Notes: a model not told the origin generated them from the letters alone. Counted from the stretch's first letter, positions 1 to 9,593 are shown. The stretch: 64,000 nucleotides of DNA from M3007 sp964550795 (GCA_964550795.1 CAZKBH010000014.1:1-64000), one strand, 5' to 3'. Numbers and translations are program-made.

Positions 1-1992
1 ACCAAACCCAGCATCACCTGCCCGGCGGACTTGACCCTCTCCGCCGATGCGAATTGCAGCAGCCCGCTGGGCGCTTATGGGCCTGTTTCGGTCAGCGATA
101 ACTGTACGGCCAATCCTGTGGTGACGCAAAGCCCGGCGGCGAGCACAGTGCTGAGTGGACATGACGATTTTGAAATCGTGACCCTGACGGCGGACGACGG
201 AAACGGGAACACGGAGTTTTGCACCTTTACCGTAACGTTGAAGGACATCACACCGCCCACGGTGGTCTGCAAACCTTTCACTGCAGCACTCGACGCCATG
301 GGCAACACCTCCATTACCACGGCAGATGTGTATGACAGCGGCGCGGACAACTGCGGCACCGTCAATCAGGTATCTGTGCTGCCTAACAGCTTCAATTGCA
401 GCAACTTAGGTCCAAATACCGTGGTACTCACCGTTAACGACGGCAACGGAAATACCGCCACTTGCAATGCAGTAGTGACGGTGGTGGATCTCATTCCACC
501 CACCATGCTCTGCAAAAACGCCGTGGTTTTCCTCAACACGGCGGGACAAGCCTCCATCACGGTAGCGGATATCAACAACGGCAGCACCGACAATTGCAGC
601 ATTACCGGACTTAGCCTTGCGCCCACCACTTTCAACTGCTCCAACATCGGTTTAATCAACATCGTGACCCTCACGGCAACGGATCAGAGCGGGAACACCG
701 CCACCTGCACGGCTACCGTGACAGTGGTGGATACGATCAAACCCACCATGCTCTGTCAGAATGCAACGTTGAACCTCAACGCCGCCGGGCAGGCCACCCT
801 CACGGTGGCCAACATCAACAATGGCAGCTTTGACAACTGCACGATTACAACCTTCACCCTGAGCAAAACCACGTTCACTTGTGCAGACTTGGGGGCCAAC
901 ACAGTAACGCTTACCGGTACCGATCAGAGTGGAAACTCCGCAGCTTGCACCGCTACGGTGACGGTCCAGGATCTCATTCTACCCACGGCGCTTTGCAAAA
1001 ACATCATCGCCAATTTGGGGGTCAACGGCACCATAACCGTGCTGCCCAGCGCGGTTAACAATGGCAGTACCGACAATTGCAGCTTTACCCTCAGCCTGAA
1101 CCCATTTACATTCACCTGTAGCAACATTGGATTGAATACCGTGACGCTTACGGCAACCGATGCGGGCGGCAACACCAGCACTTGCACCGCACGGGTGAAC
1201 GTCAGGGATGTAACACCGCCCACCGCATTGTGCAAAAACTTCACCATCAATCTGGACGATACAGGAAAAGCGGTGATGAGTGCAGTTCAAGTGGATAATG
1301 GCAGCTTCGACAACTGTTCTATCACCAGCAGAACCTTGCAGCGGACACAGTTCAATTGTGGGGATATTGCCGCACCCGTTAACAATTTCCTGACAGTGAC
1401 AGACCCATCTGGTAACTCAGCCACCTGCATCGCTTTGATTACGGTAAAAGACGTTCATGCGCCCACTGCAATTTGCAAAAACGAGACGGTGGTGCTGATG
1501 AACGGAAGTGCAACCGTTTTCCCAGCCATCCTTGCAGACAGCAGTTTTGACAATTGCTCTGTGACAAGCTACCTGCCTCAGGCAAAAACCTATTTCGCGC
1601 CAGGTGTGTACACCCTGCCCATAACGGTTCGGGACTGGAGCAATAATGGCGCAAATTGCACCTCTGTGATAACTGTCCTGCCCAGCGGGCCTTCCCCAAG
1701 ACCGGAAGCACCGAGCACGGAAAGTGAACCCAGCGCTTCGCTCAATCTGTCGGCTTACCCCAACCCGACCGACGGGCTGGTCGTCCTGGAATTTGAGTTG
1801 CCGGAGGCCCGAGCTTTCCTGATACGGGCATTGGATCTCAACGGCAAAGCAGTGATGATCCAGAAAGGAGACGGGGTGAAAGGGGCAAATAGTGTTTCCG
1901 TTCAGCTGGACAGTCAGGCACCGGGCCTATACTTTCTGGAGTTAAGCTCGGAAGAACTGCGCGCACGAAAACGATTGATTTTGAACAAATAA
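1..1992 (+). CDS. HYR-type repeat surface adhesin with T9SS type A sorting domain, 5' partial
   Basis: The frame is open from the first base of the window, so the start lies upstream; the first TTG at 31 is not a real start. The first residues (TKPSITCPADLTLSADANC) are a typical HYR module. About six repeats of roughly 78 residues follow, each opening with a PTxxCKN-like motif, carrying a DNCS or DNCT motif mid-unit, and closing with DxSGNxATCTATVTV. The regular cysteines suggest one disulphide per immunoglobulin-like module. The last ~85 residues (NLSAYPNPTDG, then a beta-rich end with LYFLELSSEE and KRLILNK) form a T9SS type A sorting domain, so the protein should cross the outer membrane and be anchored or released there. 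HYR modules are usually linked to adhesion; the ligand is unknown. Confidence 0.9.
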   Translation, partial: TKPSITCPADLTLSADANCSSPLGAYGPVSVSDNCTANPVVTQSPAASTVLSGHDDFEIVTLTADDGNGNTEFCTFTVTLKDITPPTVVCKPFTAALDAMGNTSITTADVYDSGADNCGTVNQVSVLPNSFNCSNLGPNTVVLTVNDGNGNTATCNAVVTVVDLIPPTMLCKNAVVFLNTAGQASITVADINNGSTDNCSITGLSLAPTTFNCSNIGLINIVTLTATDQSGNTATCTATVTVVDTIKPTMLCQNATLNLNAAGQATLTVANINNGSFDNCTITTFTLSKTTFTCADLGANTVTLTGTDQSGNSAACTATVTVQDLILPTALCKNIIANLGVNGTITVLPSAVNNGSTDNCSFTLSLNPFTFTCSNIGLNTVTLTATDAGGNTSTCTARVNVRDVTPPTALCKNFTINLDDTGKAVMSAVQVDNGSFDNCSITSRTLQRTQFNCGDIAAPVNNFLTVTDPSGNSATCIALITVKDVHAPTAICKNETVVLMNGSATVFPAILADSSFDNCSVTSYLPQAKTYFAPGVYTLPITVRDWSNNGANCTSVITVLPSGPSPRPEAPSTESEPSASLNLSAYPNPTDGLVVLEFELPEARAFLIRALDLNGKAVMIQKGDGVKGANSVSVQLDSQAPGLYFLELSSEELRARKRLILNK

Positions 1993-2000
1993 TTCAAATA

Positions 2001-2077
2001 GTGAGGCGGTGACTTGAAGTCACCGCTTCACTTTGACTTGAAAGTAGTGAGGCGGTGACTCGAAGTCACCGCTTCAC
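2001..2077. repeat. Two tandem copies of a 31-bp palindrome
   Basis: Copies lie at 2001-2031 and 2047-2077, starting nine bases after the adhesin stop codon. Each is a near-perfect inverted repeat with the half-site GTGAGGCGGTGACTT, able to fold into a ~15-bp hairpin. In both copies the right arm reads GCTTCAC instead of GCCTCAC. Further copies lie at 2170-2200, 2205-2224 (half) and 2695-2725, so this is a small interspersed REP-like family. Confidence 0.85.
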
Positions 2078-2125
2078 TTTACCATAGATAATTCGGTTTT
2101 ACCACCGAAGTCGGTAGGAAGAAGG

Positions 2126-2157
2126 GGTCGTCTCGAAATGTCGGGGCGGCCTTTTTT
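2126..2157 (+). terminator. Rho-independent terminator after the adhesin gene
   Basis: An 11-bp stem (GGTCGTCTCGA paired to TCGGGGCGGCC, with G-T wobbles), a four-base loop AATG, and then six T. It lies 134 bases after the adhesin stop codon, between palindrome copies. Confidence 0.75.
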
Positions 2158-2169
2158 AATGGATTAGTA

Positions 2170-2224
2170 GTGAGGCGGTGACTTGAAGTCACCGCCTCAC
2201 TTAGACTTCAAGTCACCGCCTCAC
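2170..2224. repeat. 31-bp palindrome copy plus a half copy
   Basis: A perfect palindrome copy at 2170-2200 is followed at once by a 20-base half copy at 2205-2224 that repeats the right arm ACTTCAAGTCACCGCCTCAC. The half copy looks like the product of slippage or a partial deletion of a second full unit. Confidence 0.8.
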
Positions 2225-2375
2225 TTAGACTCCCATATTAAAGTTGAGTTAGCCTTTTTTAACACCTGCAATAAATTTTTTAGCAAGATCGTTGCTCGAG
2301 CACACAAAAACTCAGCGCCATGTTTACGGACCTGAGGACAGCATTGTAAACACATTCAAAATCAACAAATTTTTC

Positions 2376-2654
2376 ATGCGAACGATCCTCTTTTTACTGC
2401 TCACACTAACTACATTTCAGTCCATAACAGCCCAAACAGACCAAGAACAAGCAAAAGCCACCGCCGATAGCCTTTACATTGAGGAGGTCGAAAATAAAAA
2501 AGATCCTCACAAAGTACTGCACGCCGAACCGCTCTATATTGACCTGATTCGTGACTTAGGGGCAAGAAAAGGGGAAAAAGAATGGAACATTGGTCTTGGC
2601 CTCACCGACAACAATTTATACGATCAATACACCGCCTTAGTAGAATACGAATGA
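2376..2654 (+). pseudogene. Truncated secreted protein, N-terminal fragment of an outer-membrane-type protein
   Basis: The frame stays open upstream to 2292, but the ATG at 2376 (MRTILFLLLTLTTFQSITAQ) gives a clean signal peptide and is the better start, leaving 92 residues. The mature part contains HAEPLYIDLIRDLGARKGE and ends at TALVEYE followed by TGA. From memory, this motif opens a longer Bacteroidota outer-membrane-like family in which the text continues with a tryptophan codon where this gene has TGA and then GCC. A nonsense mutation followed by decay is therefore likely, since no family-like sequence is visible after the stop. The family assignment is inference; the early stop and the short length are seen directly. 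Confidence 0.5.
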
Positions 2655-2694
2655 GCCGGGACACAAAACTGCTCCAGTGATGCAATAAATGCAA

Positions 2695-2725
2695 GTGAGG
2701 CGGTGACTTGAAGTCACCGCCTCAC
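2695..2725. repeat. 31-bp palindrome copy between convergent genes
   Basis: A perfect copy of the palindrome also found at 2001, 2047 and 2170. It sits between the truncated gene ending at 2654 and the peptidase gene ending at 2740 on the other strand, where it could act as a two-way transcription barrier. It lacks a clear T-tract. Confidence 0.8.
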
Positions 2726-2739
2726 TCGTACTCAGAGCA

Positions 2740-5115
2740 TTACCGAATCACTTCAACCTTTCTTTTCACACTCCCTTTGGAGGTTTGTACAATCAGAAAG
2801 TAAACACCGCTGGGCAACTCATTGACTTGAACAACCGCATTCGGGGCGCCCACTTCAGCGCGCATTACCACGCCCCCAAGCGAACTGTGCAGACTCCAGG
2901 ATTGAATATCCGTATCGGCATGGATGGAGAACTGATCCGAAACTGGATTTGGAAATACCCGCAGTTCTCCGACCTCCTCTATTTTTTCCGAACGATCTGA
3001 GTTAGCAGGTCCGACCAGCAGCATTTCTTCTAAATCAAGATCAAAGTCACCAGCAAAAAGGTCATCTTCTCCGTCAATAGGATTAAAGCCGGGGCCATTT
3101 GCTGCGCGAATATTCAGATCAACCAGCCGCAATCCCCGGGCTGAAACGTGGCTCCAATACGAATGGAATGCGTTCCAATTGTTCTGATAGAGTGCGTACC
3201 CGTCGTTGCCAGCCAGAAATGTACCGGTATAGATGGTGTTATTGCCCGTTCCATCGGTATCCAGATCAACCAGACGGAAACCTTGCGCATTTAATTCACT
3301 CCATTTAGTGGTGAAACTGTTCCAGGTATTCGCATGCCACAGCGCATACCCACCTGCACCTGCTTTGAATACACCGGCATAGTACGGGATGCCACCAATT
3401 TTATATACTTCCACATCCACCAATCGAAATCCCTGCGCACCCAGTTGCGCCCATTTAGTGTTGAACGCGGCCTGAGTCATGCCTGCTACAAGATGATGTC
3501 CCCAGTTGCCAGCACCATATACCCCTGCAAACCGGACGTTACCGTTGGCATCGGTGAATACTTCAATATCCAACAATCGGTAACCCTGGCCGGACAAATT
3601 AGCCCACTCAGCCGTGAAAGCGGCCCAGCTCGTACCGGTTTGCACTTTTGAAACACCCGCTCCAGCACGCCATACAGCTGAATATTGAACCGAATTGCCT
3701 ACTTTGGTTACACTCAGGTCTGTCATACGAAGCCCGTTGGCTTTTTGAGTATTGTCTTGTGCGATCAACGAAGCAGGCGAAACACCCACCCACAGCGCAT
3801 GTGCACCCGTACCCGTGCGGAACACCCCATTGTACACATGGGTGCCATAAGATGGCTTGGCACTGCTAGGCCAGATAAACGCACGTGCGCCGGCATATCC
3901 TGGCAAACCATGTGCCGTAAGTTCTTTCCAATCCGCATTTGAATTCAGGCTATTAAAACTGCTTTTTTGAATAGCAAACCCGGTATTAAACAACAGTGGG
4001 CGGAATGGTCCGGTTTCAATGTCCGTTTCCTTGCGAATGTGAATGTGCAAGTGGGGTCCGGTGCTACTGCCTGAATTTCCTGCATATCCGAGGAAATCGC
4101 CTTTTTTGACGACTTTACCGATTTGCAAAAGTGCCGCATTTAAGGTTCCTCTTTGCATGTGTGCATAAAGCGCCATGTTAGCTCCATGCTGGATGTAAAA
4201 GTGGTTGCCCGCTGCACCATTGTTGTAGTTTTGCCAAGCGGCCTGTTGCCCGGGTTTAGGGTTGTTTGGTACGTTGTTGTGAAAACCTTTCACCACTCCG
4301 TCTTCCATGGCATAAATCGGCTTGCCCCAAACTCTGGAGTGGGCATTTTCAGTACCGTCTGTACCGGGCAAATTGTACGACCATGTGCCATTTACAAGCC
4401 CTTGCACTGACAAATCGTACGCAAATACCTGAGAACCACCACCGTGGGTACTTCCACCTTGCCAAACTTCGTTTTCGTCCAGATCAAAAGCGCGGAAAGG
4501 CATTCCAAAGGTTTCCGTGTAGGGGGCCAAATTTTTGGTAAACACAACGGGGGTTGGATAGCCGCTGAAATAGAGTTTAACGATAATGGTTTTTGGCAGC
4601 GGCGCATCCAAATATAACACATCGCCCACTTGGTGATAATCACGGCCATTTTGCCAGGATCGCCATGTATTGGTAGGGATAGGATCTACAGAAAGATTGA
4701 AAGTTTTGATTACGGTCTGACCGCTTTGGACGTACTCAAAAACAACTTTATTCCAGTTAATAAGGTTGGAACCTTTGTTTTTTGCCCAAATTCTCAGCGA
4801 AATCTGCGCTTTACCGGACTGACTTCCCGTCCAAGCTGCGACGGTTTCGTACAGCAGATTGCCATTCTCTTCTTGATCAAATATCACGTCAATATTGGGG
4901 GCGTTTTCAGCAGAATACGAGCTATTAATTTCTCCCCAGGAAGGCGGCGTGTCGTGATCTGATTTTGAAAGTGTAGCACTGTGCGAACATCCAAATTCGC
5001 CATCGTGGTGCTCGTGACGGCCCTCTTGTTGGGCAAAGAGGTTGAGCGAAAAGAAAAGCTGCACAATCAATAGAAGGCAAACTGTTGGAGCGATTGAAAA
5101 AGTTACTTTTTTCAT
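2740..5115 (-). CDS. Secreted M23 family metallopeptidase with tandem repeats and T9SS sorting domain
   Basis: A 791-residue protein starting at ATG 5115 with a signal peptide ending near FAQQ (residues 1-29). Residues ~210-370 form an M23 (LytM-like) domain: His224 and Asp234 (HGGGSQVFAYD) as the probable first metal pair, YAH at 317-319 and HLH at 355-357. M23 enzymes cut peptidoglycan cross-links or glycine-rich proteins. Residues ~400-690 hold about five repeats of ~50 residues with the pattern QGFRLVDLEVY and FxxxW, resembling the bacterial tandem repeat domain (BTRD1) known from polyglycine hydrolases. The C-terminus (LRVFPNPVSDQFSIH to VKRKVEVIR) is a T9SS type A sorting domain. The enzyme is probably extracellular and used against other cells or proteins. 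M23 and T9SS calls are firm; the BTRD1 name is less sure. Confidence 0.88.
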   Translation of the reverse strand: MKKVTFSIAPTVCLLLIVQLFFSLNLFAQQEGRHEHHDGEFGCSHSATLSKSDHDTPPSWGEINSSYSAENAPNIDVIFDQEENGNLLYETVAAWTGSQSGKAQISLRIWAKNKGSNLINWNKVVFEYVQSGQTVIKTFNLSVDPIPTNTWRSWQNGRDYHQVGDVLYLDAPLPKTIIVKLYFSGYPTPVVFTKNLAPYTETFGMPFRAFDLDENEVWQGGSTHGGGSQVFAYDLSVQGLVNGTWSYNLPGTDGTENAHSRVWGKPIYAMEDGVVKGFHNNVPNNPKPGQQAAWQNYNNGAAGNHFYIQHGANMALYAHMQRGTLNAALLQIGKVVKKGDFLGYAGNSGSSTGPHLHIHIRKETDIETGPFRPLLFNTGFAIQKSSFNSLNSNADWKELTAHGLPGYAGARAFIWPSSAKPSYGTHVYNGVFRTGTGAHALWVGVSPASLIAQDNTQKANGLRMTDLSVTKVGNSVQYSAVWRAGAGVSKVQTGTSWAAFTAEWANLSGQGYRLLDIEVFTDANGNVRFAGVYGAGNWGHHLVAGMTQAAFNTKWAQLGAQGFRLVDVEVYKIGGIPYYAGVFKAGAGGYALWHANTWNSFTTKWSELNAQGFRLVDLDTDGTGNNTIYTGTFLAGNDGYALYQNNWNAFHSYWSHVSARGLRLVDLNIRAANGPGFNPIDGEDDLFAGDFDLDLEEMLLVGPANSDRSEKIEEVGELRVFPNPVSDQFSIHADTDIQSWSLHSSLGGVVMRAEVGAPNAVVQVNELPSGVYFLIVQTSKGSVKRKVEVIR

Positions 5116-5234
5116 TGAATTTTAATGTTTGAAGATTGTTCGATGCTATTTGTTTTATGGTATAAACAGCATCGTACTGTGATGAAAGATTTTTTTGTGA
5201 AGATTGAAGATTGTTTTCAAACCGTTTGATGGAA

Positions 5235-5242
5235 CAAAAGTA
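5235..5242 (-). promoter_or_regulatory. Putative -7 box (TACTTTTG) for the M23 peptidase gene
   Basis: TACTTTTG on the minus strand fits the Bacteroidota -7 consensus TAnnTTTG. It lies 120 bases upstream of the start at 5115, giving a long AT-rich leader. No good -33 element is evident. Confidence 0.3.
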
Positions 5243-5280
5243 TGGGTGGCTCAAAGCCTTAACCCAGATAGTGAGTAAAC

Positions 5281-5305
5281 GGCTCAAATGACTGAGTTAT
5301 CGGTA
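5281..5305. repeat. Direct repeat, left copy flanking the FAD oxidoreductase gene
   Basis: 25 bases matching 6688-6712 at 21 positions, with the core TGAGTTATCGGTA (13 bases) identical. The stop codon and last codons of the FAD gene lie inside this copy. The pair brackets one low-GC gene. Confidence 0.5.
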
Positions 5306-6609
5306 CTTTGCCTATGGATTTTGGCAGCAATTTTCTCACTCTGTATCAGGCAATTTTCATGCAGACCAATACCATTGGTATAGCCTCCTACGAAATAAAC
5401 ATTGTTTCTTCCCTGATGAGATCGAAGCTCTTTTTGGGAGCGTAACAAGTCAAAATCGCAGATATTTCGACTGAATTCCTTGACTAAAGGATTACCATCA
5501 GTATCCTTTAGAATATATTTTTCCTCAATTTTTTGAATAGGATTGACGGTTACGAAGAAATAATCATCCTCGCCATCACTATTCACTCCGCCGTTGGACA
5601 AGTTTTGATGCTCGTTGCAATTGTATGTAATCGTGTAATTGGTTTTATCCGTTTCAGAAGCATCCTTTACCAGACAATTATAGGCAGAGTAATCAGCCTT
5701 ATTCACCGGCAAATAGTTTATATCGCAATGTGCCACAGACAGCATTTTTGCATACTTGATCCGGGATAAAATCTGGCCTTGTTTTTCAGATAAAATCTCC
5801 GCGTAATTGCGATACAAATCGTCGGCATGACAAGCAAAAACAATTTTGTCTGCAACCATTTCTCCTTGGGTACTATAAATCTTAAAACCATTCCCTGATT
5901 GGACAATCAGTGGGCTTTCTGATTTAATAATCTTATCGGATGGAATTTTACTGACCAGATTTTCTATCCAACTACTTGCACCATTTTTAAAATTATAGCG
6001 CAGCGCCGAAGGAACCTGCTGATATTTAAATCCGCCTTGAAGCGTATAAAAATTCATCACAAAAACTACAGGAAGATCATTTAATCCTTCTGGCGGACAA
6101 AAGAAAAGACCTTGAATTCGCGGATAGAGATACTGCGTGAGGAACTTTGGCGAGTAACCCTTTTCTTCAAAATAGTCTTTTACACTATACTGGCCGAAAG
6201 CAGGATTGGACAATACTTCAACGGCTTCCAGTTTAAACCGATTAATATTGTCAATCAGATCATTATCCTTCAATTCACTTTCTTTGAACAGAAAATTGCT
6301 GCTTGAAAAAAATGTGGTGTTTACCTTAACCTGACCCGTGAGCGAATTGGTTTCCTTCAACATACCGGACAATTTTCGGTAGGTATTTGGATTGAAATCG
6401 TTCACCGCCATATCCACACACTTTGCTTTTTTATTGTGGATAATTTTTCGAGTATGGGCATTCCCACCCAAACGGCTTTCTCGTTCAAACAGAACAAAGT
6501 CAACGTTTTTTAAATGTAGAAAATAGGCCAGGGATAAGCCCGATACACCGCCACCGATGATGGCTACTTTTGTGTTTTGGTTCAATTTTTTTGAAACTTG
6601 TGTGTTCAT
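5284..6609 (-). CDS. FAD/NAD(P)-dependent oxidoreductase of the amine-oxidase type
   Basis: 441 residues with an N-terminal Rossmann dinucleotide fold: VAIIGGGVSGLSLAYFLHLK at about 15-34, then FERESRLGGNAHT where the acidic end of beta-2 and the GGxxxT motif bind FAD. The middle (GGFKYQQVPSAL, FACHADDLYRNY) and end (VYFVGGYTNGIGLHENCLIQSEKIA) resemble the COG2907-type NAD/FAD-binding proteins often found beside fatty-acid cyclopropanation or photolyase genes; none of those genes is present here. Substrate unknown. No signal peptide, so cytoplasmic. The gene is visibly richer in A+T than its neighbours, rich in Asn and Lys, and flanked by imperfect 25-bp direct repeats, which suggests acquisition by transfer. 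Confidence 0.82.
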   Translation of the reverse strand: MNTQVSKKLNQNTKVAIIGGGVSGLSLAYFLHLKNVDFVLFERESRLGGNAHTRKIIHNKKAKCVDMAVNDFNPNTYRKLSGMLKETNSLTGQVKVNTTFFSSSNFLFKESELKDNDLIDNINRFKLEAVEVLSNPAFGQYSVKDYFEEKGYSPKFLTQYLYPRIQGLFFCPPEGLNDLPVVFVMNFYTLQGGFKYQQVPSALRYNFKNGASSWIENLVSKIPSDKIIKSESPLIVQSGNGFKIYSTQGEMVADKIVFACHADDLYRNYAEILSEKQGQILSRIKYAKMLSVAHCDINYLPVNKADYSAYNCLVKDASETDKTNYTITYNCNEHQNLSNGGVNSDGEDDYFFVTVNPIQKIEEKYILKDTDGNPLVKEFSRNICDFDLLRSQKELRSHQGRNNVYFVGGYTNGIGLHENCLIQSEKIAAKIHRQSTDNSVI

Positions 6610-6687
6610 GGTATAGTGGTTTGTTCAATCATTGATAGTACAAAAGAGCAGGCGCTCCACGGCTCCGCTCCAAAGAGTTGAGCGAAT

Positions 6688-6712
6688 GGCCGTAATGATT
6701 GAGTTATCGGTA
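6688..6712. repeat. Direct repeat, right copy flanking the FAD oxidoreductase gene
   Basis: Partner of 5281-5305 (21 of 25 identical). It lies just upstream of the start region of the hybrid kinase gene and partly overlaps that gene's putative promoter. Confidence 0.5.
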
Positions 6713-6725
6713 AACCCTATCTTTG
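6699..6725 (+). promoter_or_regulatory. Putative promoter of the hybrid histidine kinase operon
   Basis: TATCTTTG at 6718-6725 matches the TAnnTTTG -7 box, with TTG at 6699-6701 sixteen bases upstream as a possible -33 element. The ATG at 6743 follows 17 bases later. Confidence 0.4.
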
Positions 6726-6742
6726 TCTCAAATTGAAGAGCA

Positions 6743-9590
6743 ATGAAATCAATCGGTCTAAAAACACCTCTCAGGCTTGTGTTTTTTCAACTGCTGCTGC
6801 TGTGCTTTGGTGCGCATCATTTATCCGCACAAAAGCCAGAAATGGTGCCCGAATACGAAAAACGCCTTCGAGAAGCTACCACCGACAGCGCTCGTGCCAT
6901 GATCCTTCAATACCTGGCCTTGAATCTGGCTCCTAATGACCCAAAACGAAGTCTCGAATACGGCGAAGAAGCCTTGCGGGTAGCAGAAAAATCGGGCAAT
7001 CCATTGCTGCTGGCCCACTGTCATAACGGGGTAGGTTGGGCTTTTTTTTCAGCCGGAAACTATGACCGAGCCAAAATTCTGCTCGATTCTTCCATTGCGT
7101 ACAATCGGGCAAACAAGAATTATTTCGACCTCGCACCCGCCTGCAACAATCAGGGCTGGGTCTACCTCAAACAAGGCGACAATCTGAGCGCGCTCCGGTA
7201 TTTTCGAGAAGGACTGAATGCCGCCGAAGCAAGTAAGGATAAAGGGAGGATCGCTTTTATGAATCGAACGCTGGGCTCCTTTTACAATGAGCAGGAGGAA
7301 TACGATAAATCAATTGCGCATATCAAGCGAGCGCTGGAAATGTTTATTTTAATGCGCGATACGGGTCAAATTGGGGATTGCCAAATGACCCTCGGCAATA
7401 GCTACAGTGGCATGGGGCAAAACGAGACGGCCATTGAATATTACAAAAAAGCCCTGCCAATGGCCCGGCAAAGGGGCGATCTGCTTGGCGAAGGACTGAT
7501 TTTTGAAAACTGGGGAATCGCGCTCAGCCAAATGGGGCGGTTTAGCGAGGCATTTTCAAAATTGGAGGAAGCACGCCCGGTATTTGAACGATTGGACGAG
7601 CAAATTGAATTGGCTTTCCTCGAACTCAGCATTGGCAATACTTACCTGAAACAAGGCGACACCGCAAGGGCTATTCTTCCGTTTGAAAAAGCCCGGCAAA
7701 TCAGCGAAGAACGACAAATCAACGATGTACTCACCGAAGTTTTGCCCGCCCTGCATAAAGCTTACGCCAAAGTAGGTTCGCCCGAAAAAGCCTACCAAAC
7801 GCTGCTGGCTTACCAAACCCTGCGCGATACCAGTGCCGCCGAGCTCAGCTTTCGAGAACTGCAACGCCTCAAAACGGAGTTTGAAACCGAACGTAAGGAA
7901 AAAGACCTCCAAATCAAAACCCTGGAAAATACCCGCCTCCAATCCAGANNNNNNNNNNTTTTATTTCCTTGCCCGGCACCGTCGAAAAACCAACGCCGTG
8001 CTAAAAGCTAAAAACCAGGAAATACTCGCCCAAAAAGCCGAAGCAGAGCGACAACGCGAGCGAGCACAACACTCAGAAGCGGTCAAAGAAAAATTTCTGG
8101 CAGCCATGAGTCATGAAATCCGCACCCCCATGAACGCCATCGTAGGCCTCAGCCAATTGCTTGATGCTGAAAGACACGCACCCACTACCGCCCATAACAT
8201 TTCCATCATCCGGCAATCGGGCGAGTACCTTATGACCATTCTCAACGACGTGTTGGACTTGGCCAAAATCGAGGCAGACAAAATTGAATTGCGCCCGCAG
8301 CCGCTGGCCTTGCTGCCACACCTGCAATTTATCCGGGATACTTTCGCCGCCCGGGCGCAGGAAAAAGGCATCGGTTTCCGGCTCGAAACGGAGCCGGGTT
8401 TACCGGAAAACGTTGTCGCAGACCCCGTTCGTTTCGGTCAGGTATTGAGTAATTTGGTTTCGAACGCAATCAAATTCACCGACTCCGGCGAAGTAGTTAT
8501 CTCCGCCAAACCGGCCGACCAAACCATCCCTGAATCCAATTTAGCCCCCATTTCTTTCTCCGTGCGAGACACCGGAATTGGTATCCCGAAGGAGAAACAA
8601 GCCGTTGTATTTGAGGAGTTTACACAAGCAGACTCCGGCGTGGCGGTTACGTATGGCGGTACAGGTTTGGGCTTGAGTATTGCCCGCAATCTCGTTACTC
8701 AAATGGGCGGGGAACTGCAATTACGCAGCAAGCCGGGACAGGGCGCTGAATTTTTCTTTACCTTGAATTTGCCCGTTGCCAGTGCGGAAACCTACGCAGA
8801 ACAGCTTGCAACCTTGGGCAAAACCGTTATTCCTACCCTTGTTTGTCAAGACTCCGTGCGGGTTTTGTTGGTTGAAGACAATGAATTCAATCAGGCCGTT
8901 GCCCGACAAACGATTGGCGCAATTTGTGCTGAAATCCAGTTGGATATCGTAGAAAGTGGCGAAGAAGCCCTTAAACGGGTTAAAACAGCGTCCTTTGATC
9001 TGATCCTAACCGACCTGCAGATGCCCGGCATGGATGGTTATGAAACCACGCGAAGGTTGCGCCTAGGGAATTTCAAACAGCCCATTGTGGCCTTGACGGC
9101 TAGTGCCGTGCGCACAGAAGAACAAAAATGCCTCGACGCTGGCATGAACGAAATGGCGCTTAAACCCATTTCCCCGACTGAAATGGCGGCCTTGTTGATG
9201 CGCTACATTCCTGAAAAACTAGCCATGTCATCGAACCTTAGATCAGCAGATACGGTCAATACGGCGCCTAGAGAAGCAACTGTACCAGCGGCGTTGCTGC
9301 ATTTTTCGGGCGGAAACCCTGACATGGCTAGGGAACTTTTAAGTATTATCCGCGCCGAATTAAGCGAGCATCTGCCAGCAATCCAATCCCTTCGATCCGC
9401 TGAAGACGCGCCCGGCATCCGAAAAATCGTGCACAAAATGCGCCCTCAACTGATTGCGCTCGGATTAGAAAAACATAAATCACTGTTGGACGCGGTAGAA
9501 CAAAATTCAGCAGCCGATGCTGACTTTTGGGGGAATGTCCGCATATTGGAGTCTGTTTTGGAACATACACTTTCCGAGTTAGTCCTATAA
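6743..9590 (+). CDS. TPR-containing hybrid sensor histidine kinase, interrupted by an assembly gap
   Basis: Signal peptide or anchor at residues 1-29 (ending HLSAQ), then about seven TPR units to ~370 and a coiled coil leading to the gap at 7949-7958. The reading frame differs before and after the ten N, so the gap size is nominal; the missing piece most likely holds the membrane helix, since the sequence resumes with FYFLARHRRK. After it come a coiled coil, HisKA (MSHEIRTPMNAIVGLSQLL, phospho-His), HATPase_c (NLVSNAIKFT, DTGIGIPKE, GTGLGLSIA), a receiver domain (LLVEDNEFN, DLILTDLQMPGMDG with phospho-Asp, LKP) and a C-terminal Hpt-like domain (KIVHKMRPQL). The periplasmic TPR part probably senses envelope proteins or peptides. 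The response regulator gene starts three bases after the stop, so the two form an operon. Confidence 0.88.
7949..7958. other. Assembly gap of ten N
   Basis: Ten N interrupt the hybrid kinase gene. Frame 2 before the gap must join frame 3 after it, so the true missing length is not ten bases. Confidence 0.98.
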
Positions 9591-9593
9591 TCT

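Noticed and set aside
2001..2224. Possible small CRISPR array
   Set aside because: The palindromic units have irregular spacing (15, 92 and 4 bases), include a terminator between them and have no spacer regularity or cas genes.
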